From contig NZ_CP042997.1 in the NCBI RefSeq assembly GCF_008087625.1, positions 8,866,001-8,930,000 on the forward strand: DNA of 64,000 nt, read 5' to 3'. Each line of letters opens with the position of its first letter. Position 1 is the first letter of the stretch. The notes beneath the pieces are model-generated. The model did not search any database and was not told the origin of the DNA. It saw nothing but the letters and a program-made list of their open reading frames with translations. Both the position numbers and the translations under genes were made by a program. Below are positions 34,153-43,586 of this stretch, in pieces. The DNA is from Aquisphaera giovannonii. Lineage in GTDB: Bacteria > Planctomycetota > Planctomycetia > Isosphaerales > Isosphaeraceae.

Positions 34153-34232
34153 CCCCGGGCAGGCGGCCATGACCTCGCGCCGCTCTGCAATCGTCCGCGT
34201 CGCCCGGCGGCCGGTCGCCGTCGGGGCGCCGG

Positions 34233-35330
34233 TCATCCCGGCATCCCACCCCGTCGCCGCCAGAACTCCCGGCCCGGCCAGCGGCGTTCGAGGCCGTACC
34301 AGGCGGCGAGATTGCGACGATAGGCGGCGTCGATCCGGGACAGCCCGGCCGCATAATCGCCCCGGGCCGAAATATCCCCCGCCAGGGCCCGATCCGCCGC
34401 CATCGCCGCGGATCGGCCCGTGTAGAGGGCATGGAAGAGGCCCTGGGACGAGAGCGGATCGAAGCCCGTCGCGGCGTCGCCCGCGGCGAGCCAGCCGTCC
34501 CCGGCCGGGGGGGCCAGGGCGGAGCTGTAGGCGGCGATCGCACGCGGCGGCTCGTCGCCCCGGAAATCGGCATCGGCGGTCTCGGCGGCGAGCCCGGCGG
34601 AATGGCCGGCCTCGGCCAGCAGCGCGGCCCGGTCCCGGACGAGGGCCGCGGCGGGCAGGTCGGAGTCGGTGTGCCAGGCGAGCACCCTCCTCCCGTCCGC
34701 CATCGGGGCCGTGTACCACCACCCGTCCGGGGCCGACTCGGTGTAGCTCACGCCGGGGATCGGCCGCGACTCGCGCCGACGCCCGGTGACCCACCCGCAG
34801 ATGAGCCGATCGCGGACGTCCCGCTCGGCCCCGAACGGCCTGAGCAGCGTCGACGCCCTCCCTCCGCAGTCGAGGACGATCCGGGCGACCGCCGTCGTGG
34901 CGCGGCCGAGCCAGTCGATCCTCACCTCCCAGCCGCCCGGCGTGCGGGCCAGGCCGGTCACGCGTGCGGGGGTGAGGAGCGTCGCCCCCCGGGCGACGGC
35001 CGCGGCCCGGAGCCGTGCCTCGAATCGACGACGGTCAATGTGCCAGCCGTGCCCGTCCAGGTCGCCCAGGGTATCGCGCTCCGTGACCGCCCCCGAGCCC
35101 CAGGTGCTCCGGGCGGCGTAGCAGGGCGCGTGGCCGTCGCGGAGGAAGTCCTCCCAGACACCCAGATCGACGAGGAGGCGCCTCGCGGCCGGAGCGAGCG
35201 AATCCCCGATGCGATCCGGGACCTGCTCGTGCCGCTCCACCACCAGGACACGCCGGGCCGGCGCGAGGGCCAGCGCCGCGGCCGACCCGGCCGGCCCCGC
35301 GCCGACGATGACGACGTCCGCCTCCATCAT
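34233..35330 (-). CDS. FAD-dependent LodB-like protein (maturation partner of the LodA-like oxidase)
   Basis: A 365-residue FAD-dependent oxidoreductase of the tryptophan-halogenase/geranylgeranyl-reductase type. It has Val-Ile-Val-Gly-Ala-Gly-Pro-Ala-Gly-Ser at the N-terminus, Gly-Asp-Ser-Leu-Ala-Pro-Ala-Ala, and a second FAD motif Ala-Gly-Asp-Ala-Ala-x-Gly-Phe-Asp-Pro. The gene starts 7 bases after the LodA-like oxidase gene on the same strand, the arrangement of lodA-lodB. In Marinomonas LodB is needed to form the cysteine tryptophylquinone cofactor of LodA. The assignment rests on that neighbourhood plus the family. Confidence 0.78.
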   Translation of the reverse strand: MMEADVVIVGAGPAGSAAALALAPARRVLVVERHEQVPDRIGDSLAPAARRLLVDLGVWEDFLRDGHAPCYAARSTWGSGAVTERDTLGDLDGHGWHIDRRRFEARLRAAAVARGATLLTPARVTGLARTPGGWEVRIDWLGRATTAVARIVLDCGGRASTLLRPFGAERDVRDRLICGWVTGRRRESRPIPGVSYTESAPDGWWYTAPMADGRRVLAWHTDSDLPAAALVRDRAALLAEAGHSAGLAAETADADFRGDEPPRAIAAYSSALAPPAGDGWLAAGDAATGFDPLSSQGLFHALYTGRSAAMAADRALAGDISARGDYAAGLSRIDAAYRRNLAAWYGLERRWPGREFWRRRGGMPG

Positions 35331-35337
35331 GACCGCC

Positions 35338-37335
35338 TCAGCGACGGATCGCGGGGAAGCGGCGCACCTTCTCGATCCCGCCGAGGTCCACCGCGTCGGC
35401 CGAGGCGGGCCCGCCGCGTCCGGGTGCCACGGCCTCGGTCCTCGCGGCGGCGGCCCCGGCCGGGTGCGCGGCGGCGACCGGGCCGGCCGAGATCGGCGGG
35501 TGCTGGTCCTCGACCTCCAGCTCCGCCGGGAAGGCGGCATCCCCGGGCCCCGGCCGGGCCTCGACGACCCCCAGCTGCCCGAAGCCCCGGACCATGTTGT
35601 TGATCTGGTCCGTGTAGCTCACCGAGCCGAGCGGGTTTCGCCAGGGCGTGCGGTCGGCGAAGGCCGCCAGGCGCTCGTCGAGCGGCCTGCTTCGGTCCAT
35701 GACGATCGCGTAGTTCTCCTTCGTCAGGACCTGGTTCGGCACCCTCGCCGGCCAGAAGGTGGGCAGGTACGGGTCGAACGACTTGTCGTACCCCGAGCTG
35801 CAGCTCGCCGTGTCGGTCTGCCAGGGGACCGCCATCCACCGCGTGATGCCGCCCGGCACCTGGCCGAAGAACGGGCCGTCGGGCGTGGTGATCACGTCCG
35901 CCGTCAGCACCGAGCCGAGGCCCGGCTCGATCCAGTCGGGGGCCTGGTGGGCCCAGCGGAACGGCTCCATGTACATCGTCGCCACCCGCACGGGCCACGT
36001 CATCTCGCATCCCGGGTGGAAGGCGTCCGCCAGGCAGAACTCGAGCGCCGCCCGGGTCAGGGACTCGCCCCGCTCGGCCAGCGGCACCTCGTCGATGTCC
36101 CGGTACGGCCCGGGCGCGGCATCGTAGTCGGCCTCGAAGTCGCCGGCGGCCCACTGCTTGAGCATCTGGAGCTGCGTGTCCGTGAGCGCGACGAACTCGC
36201 GAGGGCTCTGCGGAGGTGGGATGTTCATGGCGTCGCCGTAGACCCAGGGCCACGGCGCCGGCGACCAGGCGTCGACGTCGAAGCGGCGGAACGCATTGCA
36301 GACGACCCTCCGGAGCTCCTGCTCCGCCGGCGTGGGGTCGCCCAGCCTCTTCAGGAGCGACTCGTCGGTGAAGTCCGTCAGCCCCTTCCAGCCGAACCCG
36401 GAGGCGAAGCCGGCGTTCACCCACTGGAGCCCGGCGAGCCGCCGGAAGAGCGGGAGGATGTCCGACGAGTACGAGGGCCGCCGGGGCGCCGCCAGGGTGC
36501 CGGCCTTGATCGCGACGTCGCGCATGAGGTCCCACATGGTCCGGACCGACTTGCGCATCGGGCCGTAGTTCGGCGGGGCCACGACGACCCACGCCGGGAC
36601 GGCCTCGAGCGTCCGGCCGCCCAGCGTCACCTCGGCGGTGACCGGCCCGTCCGACACGTCGTCGTGCCACCCCTCGTTGTTGGCGAACGTGATCGCGATG
36701 CTCCCGTCGCTCGAACGAGAGACGCCGCGACCGCCCAGCACGACGAGCCTCCCTTCCTCGTCCGTCCGGATCTCGCCCAGGTAGACCGGCGTCCCCATGA
36801 ACGCGCCGTCGTCGAAGCGCTCGGGCCCGGCGTCGGGCCCCTCCACCCGTCGAGCCGACGGCGTGATGGCCAGCCGCGCCCGATCGGCCACCGTCGGATT
36901 CCGCAGCATCGTGGGCGGCGCCATGGCCGCCTCGGGGATGTCGAGGGCGAGCTGGAAGGCGTACCAGGCGGCCTTGGTGTTGGCGAGCTTCACCGACCAG
37001 CGGACCGTCGCGCCCGAGCCCTTCGCGGTCAGGTCGCGGACGATCCGCCCTCGCGCATCGACGCCATACACGCGGAACCGCGCCGCCTGCCGCTTGAGCC
37101 TCCCCTCGGCGTCGCGATAGCACCCCGGCGGCCTCGCCGGGGGGTCGGGCACCTCGGGGCCGATGAAGTAGTCGTCCGGGCTGTTGCCCACCCGGGCGAT
37201 CCCGATCGGGGGGTAGATCACGGCCTTGACGATGCCGTCGCCCGGGGCGTCTCCCGCGACGGGGGCCGGCCCCGGCTCGTCGGACCGTTCGAGATTTGCG
37301 GGCGCGGACCGGTCGGAATCCCCGGGAGATGGCAT
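35338..37335 (-). CDS. LodA-like cysteine-tryptophylquinone amino-acid oxidase
   Basis: A 665-residue protein of the LodA/GoxA group (L-lysine epsilon-oxidase, glycine oxidase). Seen directly: Pro-Pro-Ile-Gly-Ile-Ala-Arg-Val-Gly-Asn-Ser-Pro-x-x-Tyr-Phe-Ile-Gly-Pro-Glu near the start, Val-Lys-Leu-Ala-Asn-Thr-Lys-Ala-Ala-Trp-Tyr, His-Pro-Gly-Cys443-Glu-Met-Thr-Trp and Thr-Phe-Trp528-Pro-Ala-Arg-Val-Pro-Asn. Cys443 and Trp528 are my candidates for the cross-linked cofactor. Such enzymes make hydrogen peroxide and can be antibacterial. Start at 37335 follows GAGG by five bases. The Ala/Pro-rich C-terminal ~80 residues are not conserved, and the amino-acid substrate is not predictable. Confidence 0.85.
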   Translation of the reverse strand: MPSPGDSDRSAPANLERSDEPGPAPVAGDAPGDGIVKAVIYPPIGIARVGNSPDDYFIGPEVPDPPARPPGCYRDAEGRLKRQAARFRVYGVDARGRIVRDLTAKGSGATVRWSVKLANTKAAWYAFQLALDIPEAAMAPPTMLRNPTVADRARLAITPSARRVEGPDAGPERFDDGAFMGTPVYLGEIRTDEEGRLVVLGGRGVSRSSDGSIAITFANNEGWHDDVSDGPVTAEVTLGGRTLEAVPAWVVVAPPNYGPMRKSVRTMWDLMRDVAIKAGTLAAPRRPSYSSDILPLFRRLAGLQWVNAGFASGFGWKGLTDFTDESLLKRLGDPTPAEQELRRVVCNAFRRFDVDAWSPAPWPWVYGDAMNIPPPQSPREFVALTDTQLQMLKQWAAGDFEADYDAAPGPYRDIDEVPLAERGESLTRAALEFCLADAFHPGCEMTWPVRVATMYMEPFRWAHQAPDWIEPGLGSVLTADVITTPDGPFFGQVPGGITRWMAVPWQTDTASCSSGYDKSFDPYLPTFWPARVPNQVLTKENYAIVMDRSRPLDERLAAFADRTPWRNPLGSVSYTDQINNMVRGFGQLGVVEARPGPGDAAFPAELEVEDQHPPISAGPVAAAHPAGAAAARTEAVAPGRGGPASADAVDLGGIEKVRRFPAIRR

Positions 37336-37594
37336 GAGGACCTCATCGAGAGCCGAATAGGGACGGACACGCCGATTCGAGATCGCCGTGGATCGGGCGG
37401 GCAACCCATCATCACGCTTAATCAGAACTCGCGACCCGAGTGCGAAGCCGGTTCCCGAATTTTCCGCGGGGGCCGGGACGCGCGAAAGGGGCGACTCTCG
37501 CCCGAGCAGCCTCGGCGGGCCGCCTCGGACCGTCGCCCGGAGGCCGCGGGGATCCCGACGCCGCGGAGCAGGTGGCGTCGGGATCGAGGGGCGG

Positions 37595-38065
37595 TCACTC
37601 GGCCGGGATCCGGAGCTCGAGCCCGTACCTGGGAGCCGCCTCGATGAGCTTCTCGATGTCCTGCGGGGTGGGGGCGCGTTCGGCCTCGCCCTCGCGTGCT
37701 TCCCGGCCCACCTCCAGGAAGTAGTCTTCCAGGCCGGCCGGCATGACCATGATCAGCATCCGGGCGGGGCCGGGCCCCGTGTTCTTGAAGTGGTGGAGCG
37801 AGCCCCTGGGGAGCGTCACCCAGGCCCCGGGCGCCGCCGGGTAGGTGCGGCCGTCGGCGTGGAAGTCGACCTGCCCTTCCAGGAGGTAGAATGCCTCGTC
37901 CTCCCGGCTGTGGATGTGCGGTGGAGACCCTCCCCCGGGGGGTATCGTGGCCTCGATGAGGGCGAACGCCCCGTCCGTCTCGCGGCCGTGGCACTTGATC
38001 GTGTATCGATCGCCGACGACCCAGATCGACTTCCCCCCGCCCGCACCAAGGACGCCCGTTTCCAT
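37595..38065 (-). CDS. Cupin-domain protein
   Basis: A 156-residue single-cupin protein. Metal-site motif 1 is His-Ile-His-Ser-Arg-Glu-Asp-Glu-Ala-Phe-Tyr-Leu-Leu-Glu-Gly and motif 2 is Leu-Pro-Arg-Gly-Ser-Leu-His-His-Phe-Lys-Asn. The two His, the Glu and the later His are the usual metal ligands. Cupins of this kind include quercetinase-like dioxygenases and sugar-binding proteins; the substrate is unknown. Start at 38065 is the first Met of the conserved part. Confidence 0.85.
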   Translation of the reverse strand: METGVLGAGGGKSIWVVGDRYTIKCHGRETDGAFALIEATIPPGGGSPPHIHSREDEAFYLLEGQVDFHADGRTYPAAPGAWVTLPRGSLHHFKNTGPGPARMLIMVMPAGLEDYFLEVGREAREGEAERAPTPQDIEKLIEAAPRYGLELRIPAE

Positions 38066-38147
38066 CGCGCGTATCCCTTTCAATCGCTTGCCAGAACAGA
38101 AAGGAGGAAAACTCCGAGCCGGCCCATGACGCCCCGCGATCGGGCCG

Positions 38148-38894
38148 TCATCGGCGTGATTCCCCCGGGCTACGGCCTCCGGTCGGCGAGGCCGGCATCC
38201 CCTCCAAAAACGCCCGCCGCTCCGCCTCGGGGAGCCGTTCGATCGCATAGCGCAGCATGGTCCGCGGCATCGTCCGGTGGTGGGCCCGCAGGAAGCCCGC
38301 GAGGGCCGTCGCGTCGCGCTTGCCGACCTCCCGCAGCATCCAGCCGACGGCCTTGTGGATCAGGTCCTCCGGGTCGCCCAGCAGGACCTCCGCGATGCGG
38401 AGCGTGTCCGCGACCTGGCCGGCCCGGATGAAGTGGAACGTGGCGATGATGGCAATCCGACGCTCCCAGAGCGACTCCGACCCGGCCAGGGCGTCGAGCG
38501 GGGCACGGTCGCGGGTCGCCAGGAAGGCCCCGACGATGTCCCGGGCCGAAGTATCCACGAGGTCCCAGTTGTTGATGAACCGGGTGTTCGCCAGGTACAG
38601 GTCGTAGATCCTCCGGCGGGCGGCCTCGCCCCCCCGCTGGAACTGCCCGACGAGGATCAGGAGGGCCAGCAGCCGGTCCTCGTGCACGGGGGACCGGAGG
38701 AGGGAGAGGAGCACCGGCCTCGGTGCGTCCCGGTACTCCCTCGCCAGCCCCCGGAGCACGGGCACCCGGATGCCCAGGAAGACGTCCCCTTCGCCATACT
38801 GCCCCGGCCCGGTCTTGAAATACCGGGCGGCGAGGGCGGCCGCCTCGGGATCGCCGAGGCCGCGGAGCCGATCCCGGATGGCCCCCTCGCTCAC
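38148..38894 (-). CDS. AlkD-like DNA alkylation repair protein
   Basis: A 248-residue HEAT-repeat DNA glycosylase of the AlkC/AlkD superfamily: Tyr-Phe-Lys-Thr-Gly-Pro-Gly-Gln-Tyr-Gly, Phe-Ile-Asn-Asn-Trp-Asp-Leu-Val-Asp and Lys-Ala-Val-Gly-Trp-Met-Leu-Arg-Glu. The Asn-Trp-Asp segment contains the key Trp and Asp of the active face. AlkD removes bulky or charged alkylated bases such as 7-methylguanine. The GTG at 38894 overlaps the stop of the TfoX-like gene (GTGA), so the genes are coupled; a longer upstream start is not needed. Confidence 0.88.
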   Translation of the reverse strand: MSEGAIRDRLRGLGDPEAAALAARYFKTGPGQYGEGDVFLGIRVPVLRGLAREYRDAPRPVLLSLLRSPVHEDRLLALLILVGQFQRGGEAARRRIYDLYLANTRFINNWDLVDTSARDIVGAFLATRDRAPLDALAGSESLWERRIAIIATFHFIRAGQVADTLRIAEVLLGDPEDLIHKAVGWMLREVGKRDATALAGFLRAHHRTMPRTMLRYAIERLPEAERRAFLEGMPASPTGGRSPGESRR

Positions 38895-39214
38895 GACTGC
38901 GCCGCCCGGATTGCGTCCTTCGCCCACGCGATCAGCTCCTCCGGATCGTCCCTCACCCCGGGCGGCAGCTCCCAGTACGACCGCGAGGTCTGCCTCGCGT
39001 TGGGGCGGAACGGCTCCATCCCCCGCGCAAGGTAATCGCCGCGGGACTCGTCGTCCACCTTCAGGTAGATCCGGCCCTTGAACACGATCGCGAACATCCG
39101 GCCGTTCCAGTAGATGCCGTGCCCGCCGAACATCGGCCGGCTGGTGATCGATCCCAGGACCGCCAGGTCGGACACCAGACGATCCGACGCGTCTCGATCC
39201 ATTCCGCGTCCCAC
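38891..39214 (-). CDS. TfoX/Sxy N-terminal domain protein
   Basis: A 107-residue protein that is one TfoX N-terminal domain: Ser-Arg-Pro-Met-Phe-Gly-Gly-His-Gly-Ile-Tyr, Phe-Ala-Ile-Val-Phe-Lys-Gly-Arg-Ile-Tyr-Leu-Lys-Val-Asp and Tyr-Trp-Glu-Leu-Pro. TfoX/Sxy controls competence in gamma-proteobacteria, but stand-alone N-terminal domains are widespread and of unknown role. I chose the GTG at 39214 because GGAGG lies five bases before it; an ATG follows four codons later. It is translationally coupled to the AlkD-like gene. Confidence 0.85.
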   Translation of the reverse strand: MGRGMDRDASDRLVSDLAVLGSITSRPMFGGHGIYWNGRMFAIVFKGRIYLKVDDESRGDYLARGMEPFRPNARQTSRSYWELPPGVRDDPEELIAWAKDAIRAAQS

Positions 39215-39472
39215 CGGCTCCTCCCGTCGCTGACGCCGATCCCCTCGCCCGCGTCGCTCGACGTCGGCGGGCCCCTGCCCCGCCGCCCCAGGCGAGAGCG
39301 GGCCGCCATTCCGCGATCTTCGCGTTCGAAGCTTCGGGGGGGCGTGCCCCGTGCTGATCGACTTAGCAGATTCCTGCTGCAGTGCCGCGTGACCGCACCT
39401 CGGGATCCCATCCCTCGGGGTGCCCCCCCTCGCGGCGGGCCTCGTCACTCCACGTCCACCCGGAGCATCCAC

Positions 39473-40795
39473 ATGGCGAAGTCTCACAAGGAGAAGGAAG
39501 GGCATGAAGCCGGCGACGACGACAGCGGCGGATTCGCAATGAAGGGGGAGTTCCGGTCCGGGCCGATCGCGGGCACGGCCATCGTGACCGGGGTGACCTT
39601 CCCGAGCAAGCCGCTCCAGTTCGCGGAGGTGGACGGCCTCGCCATCTTCGAGGGCGACATCGTGCTGGGGACCGTGGATCAGGTCAAGGCCATGACCTCC
39701 CAGGTCTCGGATCGGATGGCGGGGGTGGGGCCGGTGCTCGAGTCGATCGGCATCACCGGCCAGAGGTTCCGCTGGCCCAATGCGACGATCCCCTACGACT
39801 TCGAGGCGGGCTTCCCCAACCCCCAGCGCATCACCGACGCCATCGCCCACTGGGAGGCCAACACGCGGATCCGGTTCGTCCTCCGCACGGCGGCCAATGC
39901 GGCCCAGTTCCCGAATTTCGTGCGGTTCAGCAACGGCGGCGGGTGCTCCTCGAACGTCGGCATGCAGGGTGGTATGCAGGCGGTCACCCTGGGGCCGAAC
40001 TGCACCAGCGGCAACGCCATCCACGAGATCGGCCACACCGTCGGCCTCTGGCACGAGCAGAGCCGCGAGGACCGGGACACGTTCGTCCGCATCGAATGGG
40101 CGAACATCGACCCGTCGATGCAGCACAACTTCGACCAGCACATCGCCGACGGCGACGACCTGGGCGCGTACGACTACGGGTCGATCATGCACTACCCCCC
40201 GACGGCGTTCAGCACCAACGGCCAGCCCACGATCGTGGCGCTCCGGCCGATCCCGCCGGGCGTCGTCATGGGCCAGCGGACTGCCCTCTCGGCGGGGGAC
40301 ATCGCCGGCGTCCATGCGATGTACCCCGGCCCGACGACCATCAAGGAGGTCCCCAAGGATCCGATCCTCGACCCGACGGCCAAGGAGGCCGTGAAGGATC
40401 CGACCGCCGACCCGACGATCAAGGAGGTCCGCAAGGACCCGATCCTGGACGGCACGTTCAAGGAGATCCGCAAGGATCCGATCTTCGATCCGACGTTCAA
40501 GGAGGTGGTGCGAGACCCGGGCGGCGGGGGCGGGACGATCCAGGAGGTGACCGGCCCGGCGTTCCCCGGCGCCGGACTCGGCCAGGGCGGCTTCGGGGGC
40601 GCCACCCCCTTCGTGATCGCCGGCCCGAGCCAGTTCGGCGGGGGCGGCGCGGCGGACGCCACGACCGAGCTGATGGCCCAGGTGCAGGCCCTCGGCGAGG
40701 CCCTGCTCCAGGCCCAGGCCCAGCTCGCCCAGCTTGCGGCCGCCCACGACTCCCTGGTGCAGGCGATCGCGGCGATGCGGGGAGGGCAGGTCTAG
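39473..40795 (+). CDS. Astacin-like (M12A) metalloprotease with 13-residue TxKE repeats; candidate graspetide precursor
   Basis: A 440-residue protein without a signal peptide. Residues ~30-90 are a propeptide-like region. The catalytic domain (~95-285) has the astacin zinc site His184-Glu-Ile-Gly-His188 with third ligand His194-Glu and the Met-turn Ser-Ile-Met239-His-Tyr. It is followed by five tandem 13-residue units starting at Thr289, 302, 315, 328 and 341 (Thr-x-Lys-Glu-x-x-Lys/Arg-Asp-Pro...), plus a degenerate sixth at 355. A Gly-rich linker and a Gln/Ala/Leu helix (~397-436) end the protein. The stop is directly followed by the GTG of an ATP-grasp ligase gene. Repeats rich in Thr, Lys, Asp and Glu beside such a ligase suggest that they are side-chain cross-linked. 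GGAG lies seven bases before the ATG. Confidence 0.82.
   Translation: MAKSHKEKEGHEAGDDDSGGFAMKGEFRSGPIAGTAIVTGVTFPSKPLQFAEVDGLAIFEGDIVLGTVDQVKAMTSQVSDRMAGVGPVLESIGITGQRFRWPNATIPYDFEAGFPNPQRITDAIAHWEANTRIRFVLRTAANAAQFPNFVRFSNGGGCSSNVGMQGGMQAVTLGPNCTSGNAIHEIGHTVGLWHEQSREDRDTFVRIEWANIDPSMQHNFDQHIADGDDLGAYDYGSIMHYPPTAFSTNGQPTIVALRPIPPGVVMGQRTALSAGDIAGVHAMYPGPTTIKEVPKDPILDPTAKEAVKDPTADPTIKEVRKDPILDGTFKEIRKDPIFDPTFKEVVRDPGGGGGTIQEVTGPAFPGAGLGQGGFGGATPFVIAGPSQFGGGGAADATTELMAQVQALGEALLQAQAQLAQLAAAHDSLVQAIAAMRGGQV
40337..40531 (+). repeat. 39-bp tandem repeats encoding 13-residue TxKE units
   Basis: Five in-frame units of 39 bases starting at 40337, 40376, 40415, 40454 and 40493. Unit consensus is Thr-[Ile/Ala/Phe]-Lys-Glu-[Val/Ala/Ile]-x-[Lys/Arg]-Asp-Pro-x-x-Asp-[Pro/Gly]. 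The fifth unit degenerates into Gly residues after Asp-Pro, and a weak sixth (Thr-Ile-Gln-Glu) follows one codon out of register at 40535. Confidence 0.85.
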
Positions 40796-41743
40796 GTGAT
40801 CCTCGTCATCTCCTATCCGGGCGAGGACCACACGGAGGAGGTGGTCCGGCGGCTCGAGTCGCGGGGGCGACGGGTGGTGCCGATCGACCTCTCCGACTTC
40901 CCCTCCCGCGCCTCGCTGAGGCTGGAGTGGGCGGCGGATGGGGAGCCGGCCTACCTGGTCGAGGACTCCCGCGGGGCCACCGACCTCTCCGCCGCAAGGG
41001 CGGGGTGGTGGCGGCGGATCCGGCCCCACGAGGTGGCCCCGGCCGTCGCCGATCCGTCGTACCGGGCCTTCGCCGCCAGCGAGACCAGCCAGGCGATCCA
41101 GGGCGTGCTCGACGCCCTGCCCTGCCGCTGGGTGAACCCCCGCGCCGCCGACGCGGCGGCGCACCACAAGACGCTCCAGTGGACGGTCGCCCGCCAGGTG
41201 GGACTGAAGGTGCCCCGCACCCTGGTGACGAACTGCCCCCGAGCGGCCCGGGCGTTCGTCGACGAGCTGGGCCTCGGCCGCGTCGTCGTCAAGGCGTTCC
41301 TGGCGATGCTGGAGGCCTGGCGCGAGACGCGGCTCGTCACCCGGGACGACCTCGACCGCATCGAGTTGGTCCGCTACGCCCCGGTGATCCTCCAGGAGTT
41401 CGTCCCCGGCGTCGACCTGCGGATCACGATCGTCGGCGAGCAGGTCTTCGCGGCGGAGATCGACGCCCGCCGCACCTCGTACCCGGTCGACATGCGGATG
41501 GTGATCGGCGAGTCCGACGTCCGCGCGGTGGCCCTGCCGGCGGAGCTCCAGGCCGCCCTGCTCCGCCTCCAGCGCCGGCTCGGGCTCTCCTACGGCGCTA
41601 TCGACATGCGGAGGACCGCGGAGGGAGAATATGTCTTCTTCGAGGTGAACCCCGCCGGGCAGTGGCTGTTCGTGGAGCGTCGGACCGGCCTGCCGATCAG
41701 CCAGGCGGTCGCCGACCTGCTCGCCCGGCTCGCCGGGGCCTGA
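40796..41743 (+). CDS. MvdC/MvdD-type ATP-grasp ligase (graspetide synthetase family)
   Basis: A 315-residue ATP-grasp enzyme. It has the N-terminal pre-ATP-grasp segment, then Lys125-containing His-His-Lys-Thr-Leu-Gln-Trp, Val-Pro-Arg-Thr-Leu-Val-Thr-Asn, Val-Ile-Leu-Gln-Glu-Phe-Val-Pro and Asp-Leu-Arg-Ile-Thr-Ile-Val-Gly. The metal-binding end is Gly-Ala-Ile-Asp270 with Phe-Glu283-Val-Asn285-Pro-Ala-Gly-Gln-Trp-Leu-Phe-Val-Glu. The Asn-Pro-x-Gly-Gln-Trp signature is that of the ligases that close ester or amide links between Ser/Thr/Lys and Asp/Glu side chains in microviridin-like peptides. GTG start directly abuts the protease stop (TAG-GTG), so the two are co-translated. No separate small precursor gene is visible. 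Confidence 0.88.
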   Translation: MILVISYPGEDHTEEVVRRLESRGRRVVPIDLSDFPSRASLRLEWAADGEPAYLVEDSRGATDLSAARAGWWRRIRPHEVAPAVADPSYRAFAASETSQAIQGVLDALPCRWVNPRAADAAAHHKTLQWTVARQVGLKVPRTLVTNCPRAARAFVDELGLGRVVVKAFLAMLEAWRETRLVTRDDLDRIELVRYAPVILQEFVPGVDLRITIVGEQVFAAEIDARRTSYPVDMRMVIGESDVRAVALPAELQAALLRLQRRLGLSYGAIDMRRTAEGEYVFFEVNPAGQWLFVERRTGLPISQAVADLLARLAGA

Positions 41744-41761
41744 GCGGGCAGGAGCGCGGCG

Positions 41762-42103
41762 ATGAGGACCATCGAGGGCTCGATCGAGGTGCCGGTCGGC
41801 GTGGCCAGGCGGGTCTACGGCCGCATGGTGGTCGAGGTGCGTGACGTCTCCCGGGCGGACGCCCCCTCGCTGGTCGTCGCCGAGGATGCGAGGGACGACG
41901 TGGTCGTCGACCCGGGCGAGCCGCTGCGGTTCGCCCTCCAGGTGCCCGACGTGGAGCCCGGCCGATCCCTCTCGTTGCGCGTGCACGTGAGCTGCGACGG
42001 CTCCCCCGGCGTCAAGCGTGGCGACCTCCTGACCACGGCGAGCCATCCGATCCCCCCGCGAGGGGATCGCTCGTCGCTACGGGTCCCGGTCAAGGTCGTC
42101 TGA
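41762..42103 (+). CDS. YbaY-like domain protein, third gene of the ATP-grasp cassette
   Basis: A 113-residue protein resembling the YbaY (type III secretion pilotin-like lipoprotein) domain: Val-x-Gly-x-Met-Val-Val-Glu-Val-Arg-Asp-Val-Ser-Arg-Ala-Asp-Ala-Pro, a Phe-Ala-Leu-Gln-Val strand, and Leu-Leu-Thr-Thr-Ala-Ser-His-Pro-Ile near the end. The lipoprotein signal of YbaY is absent, so it should be cytoplasmic. It starts 18 bases after the ligase stop with GGAG seven bases before the ATG, so it belongs to the same operon. A role as chaperone or binder of the modified protein is conceivable but is only inference. Confidence 0.7.
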   Translation: MRTIEGSIEVPVGVARRVYGRMVVEVRDVSRADAPSLVVAEDARDDVVVDPGEPLRFALQVPDVEPGRSLSLRVHVSCDGSPGVKRGDLLTTASHPIPPRGDRSSLRVPVKVV

Positions 42104-42149
42104 TCGGAGCACCCGGAGCCCGTGGCACTGGGGAAGGCCCGGGGGGCGA

Positions 42150-43585
<1,436 letters not shown>

Positions 43586-43586
<1 letters not shown>

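Noticed and set aside
39215..42046. Minus-strand frame that would extend the TfoX-like protein to over 1000 residues
   Set aside because: The extension is antisense to the protease and ATP-grasp genes; a GTG with a good ribosome site at 39214 explains the true start.
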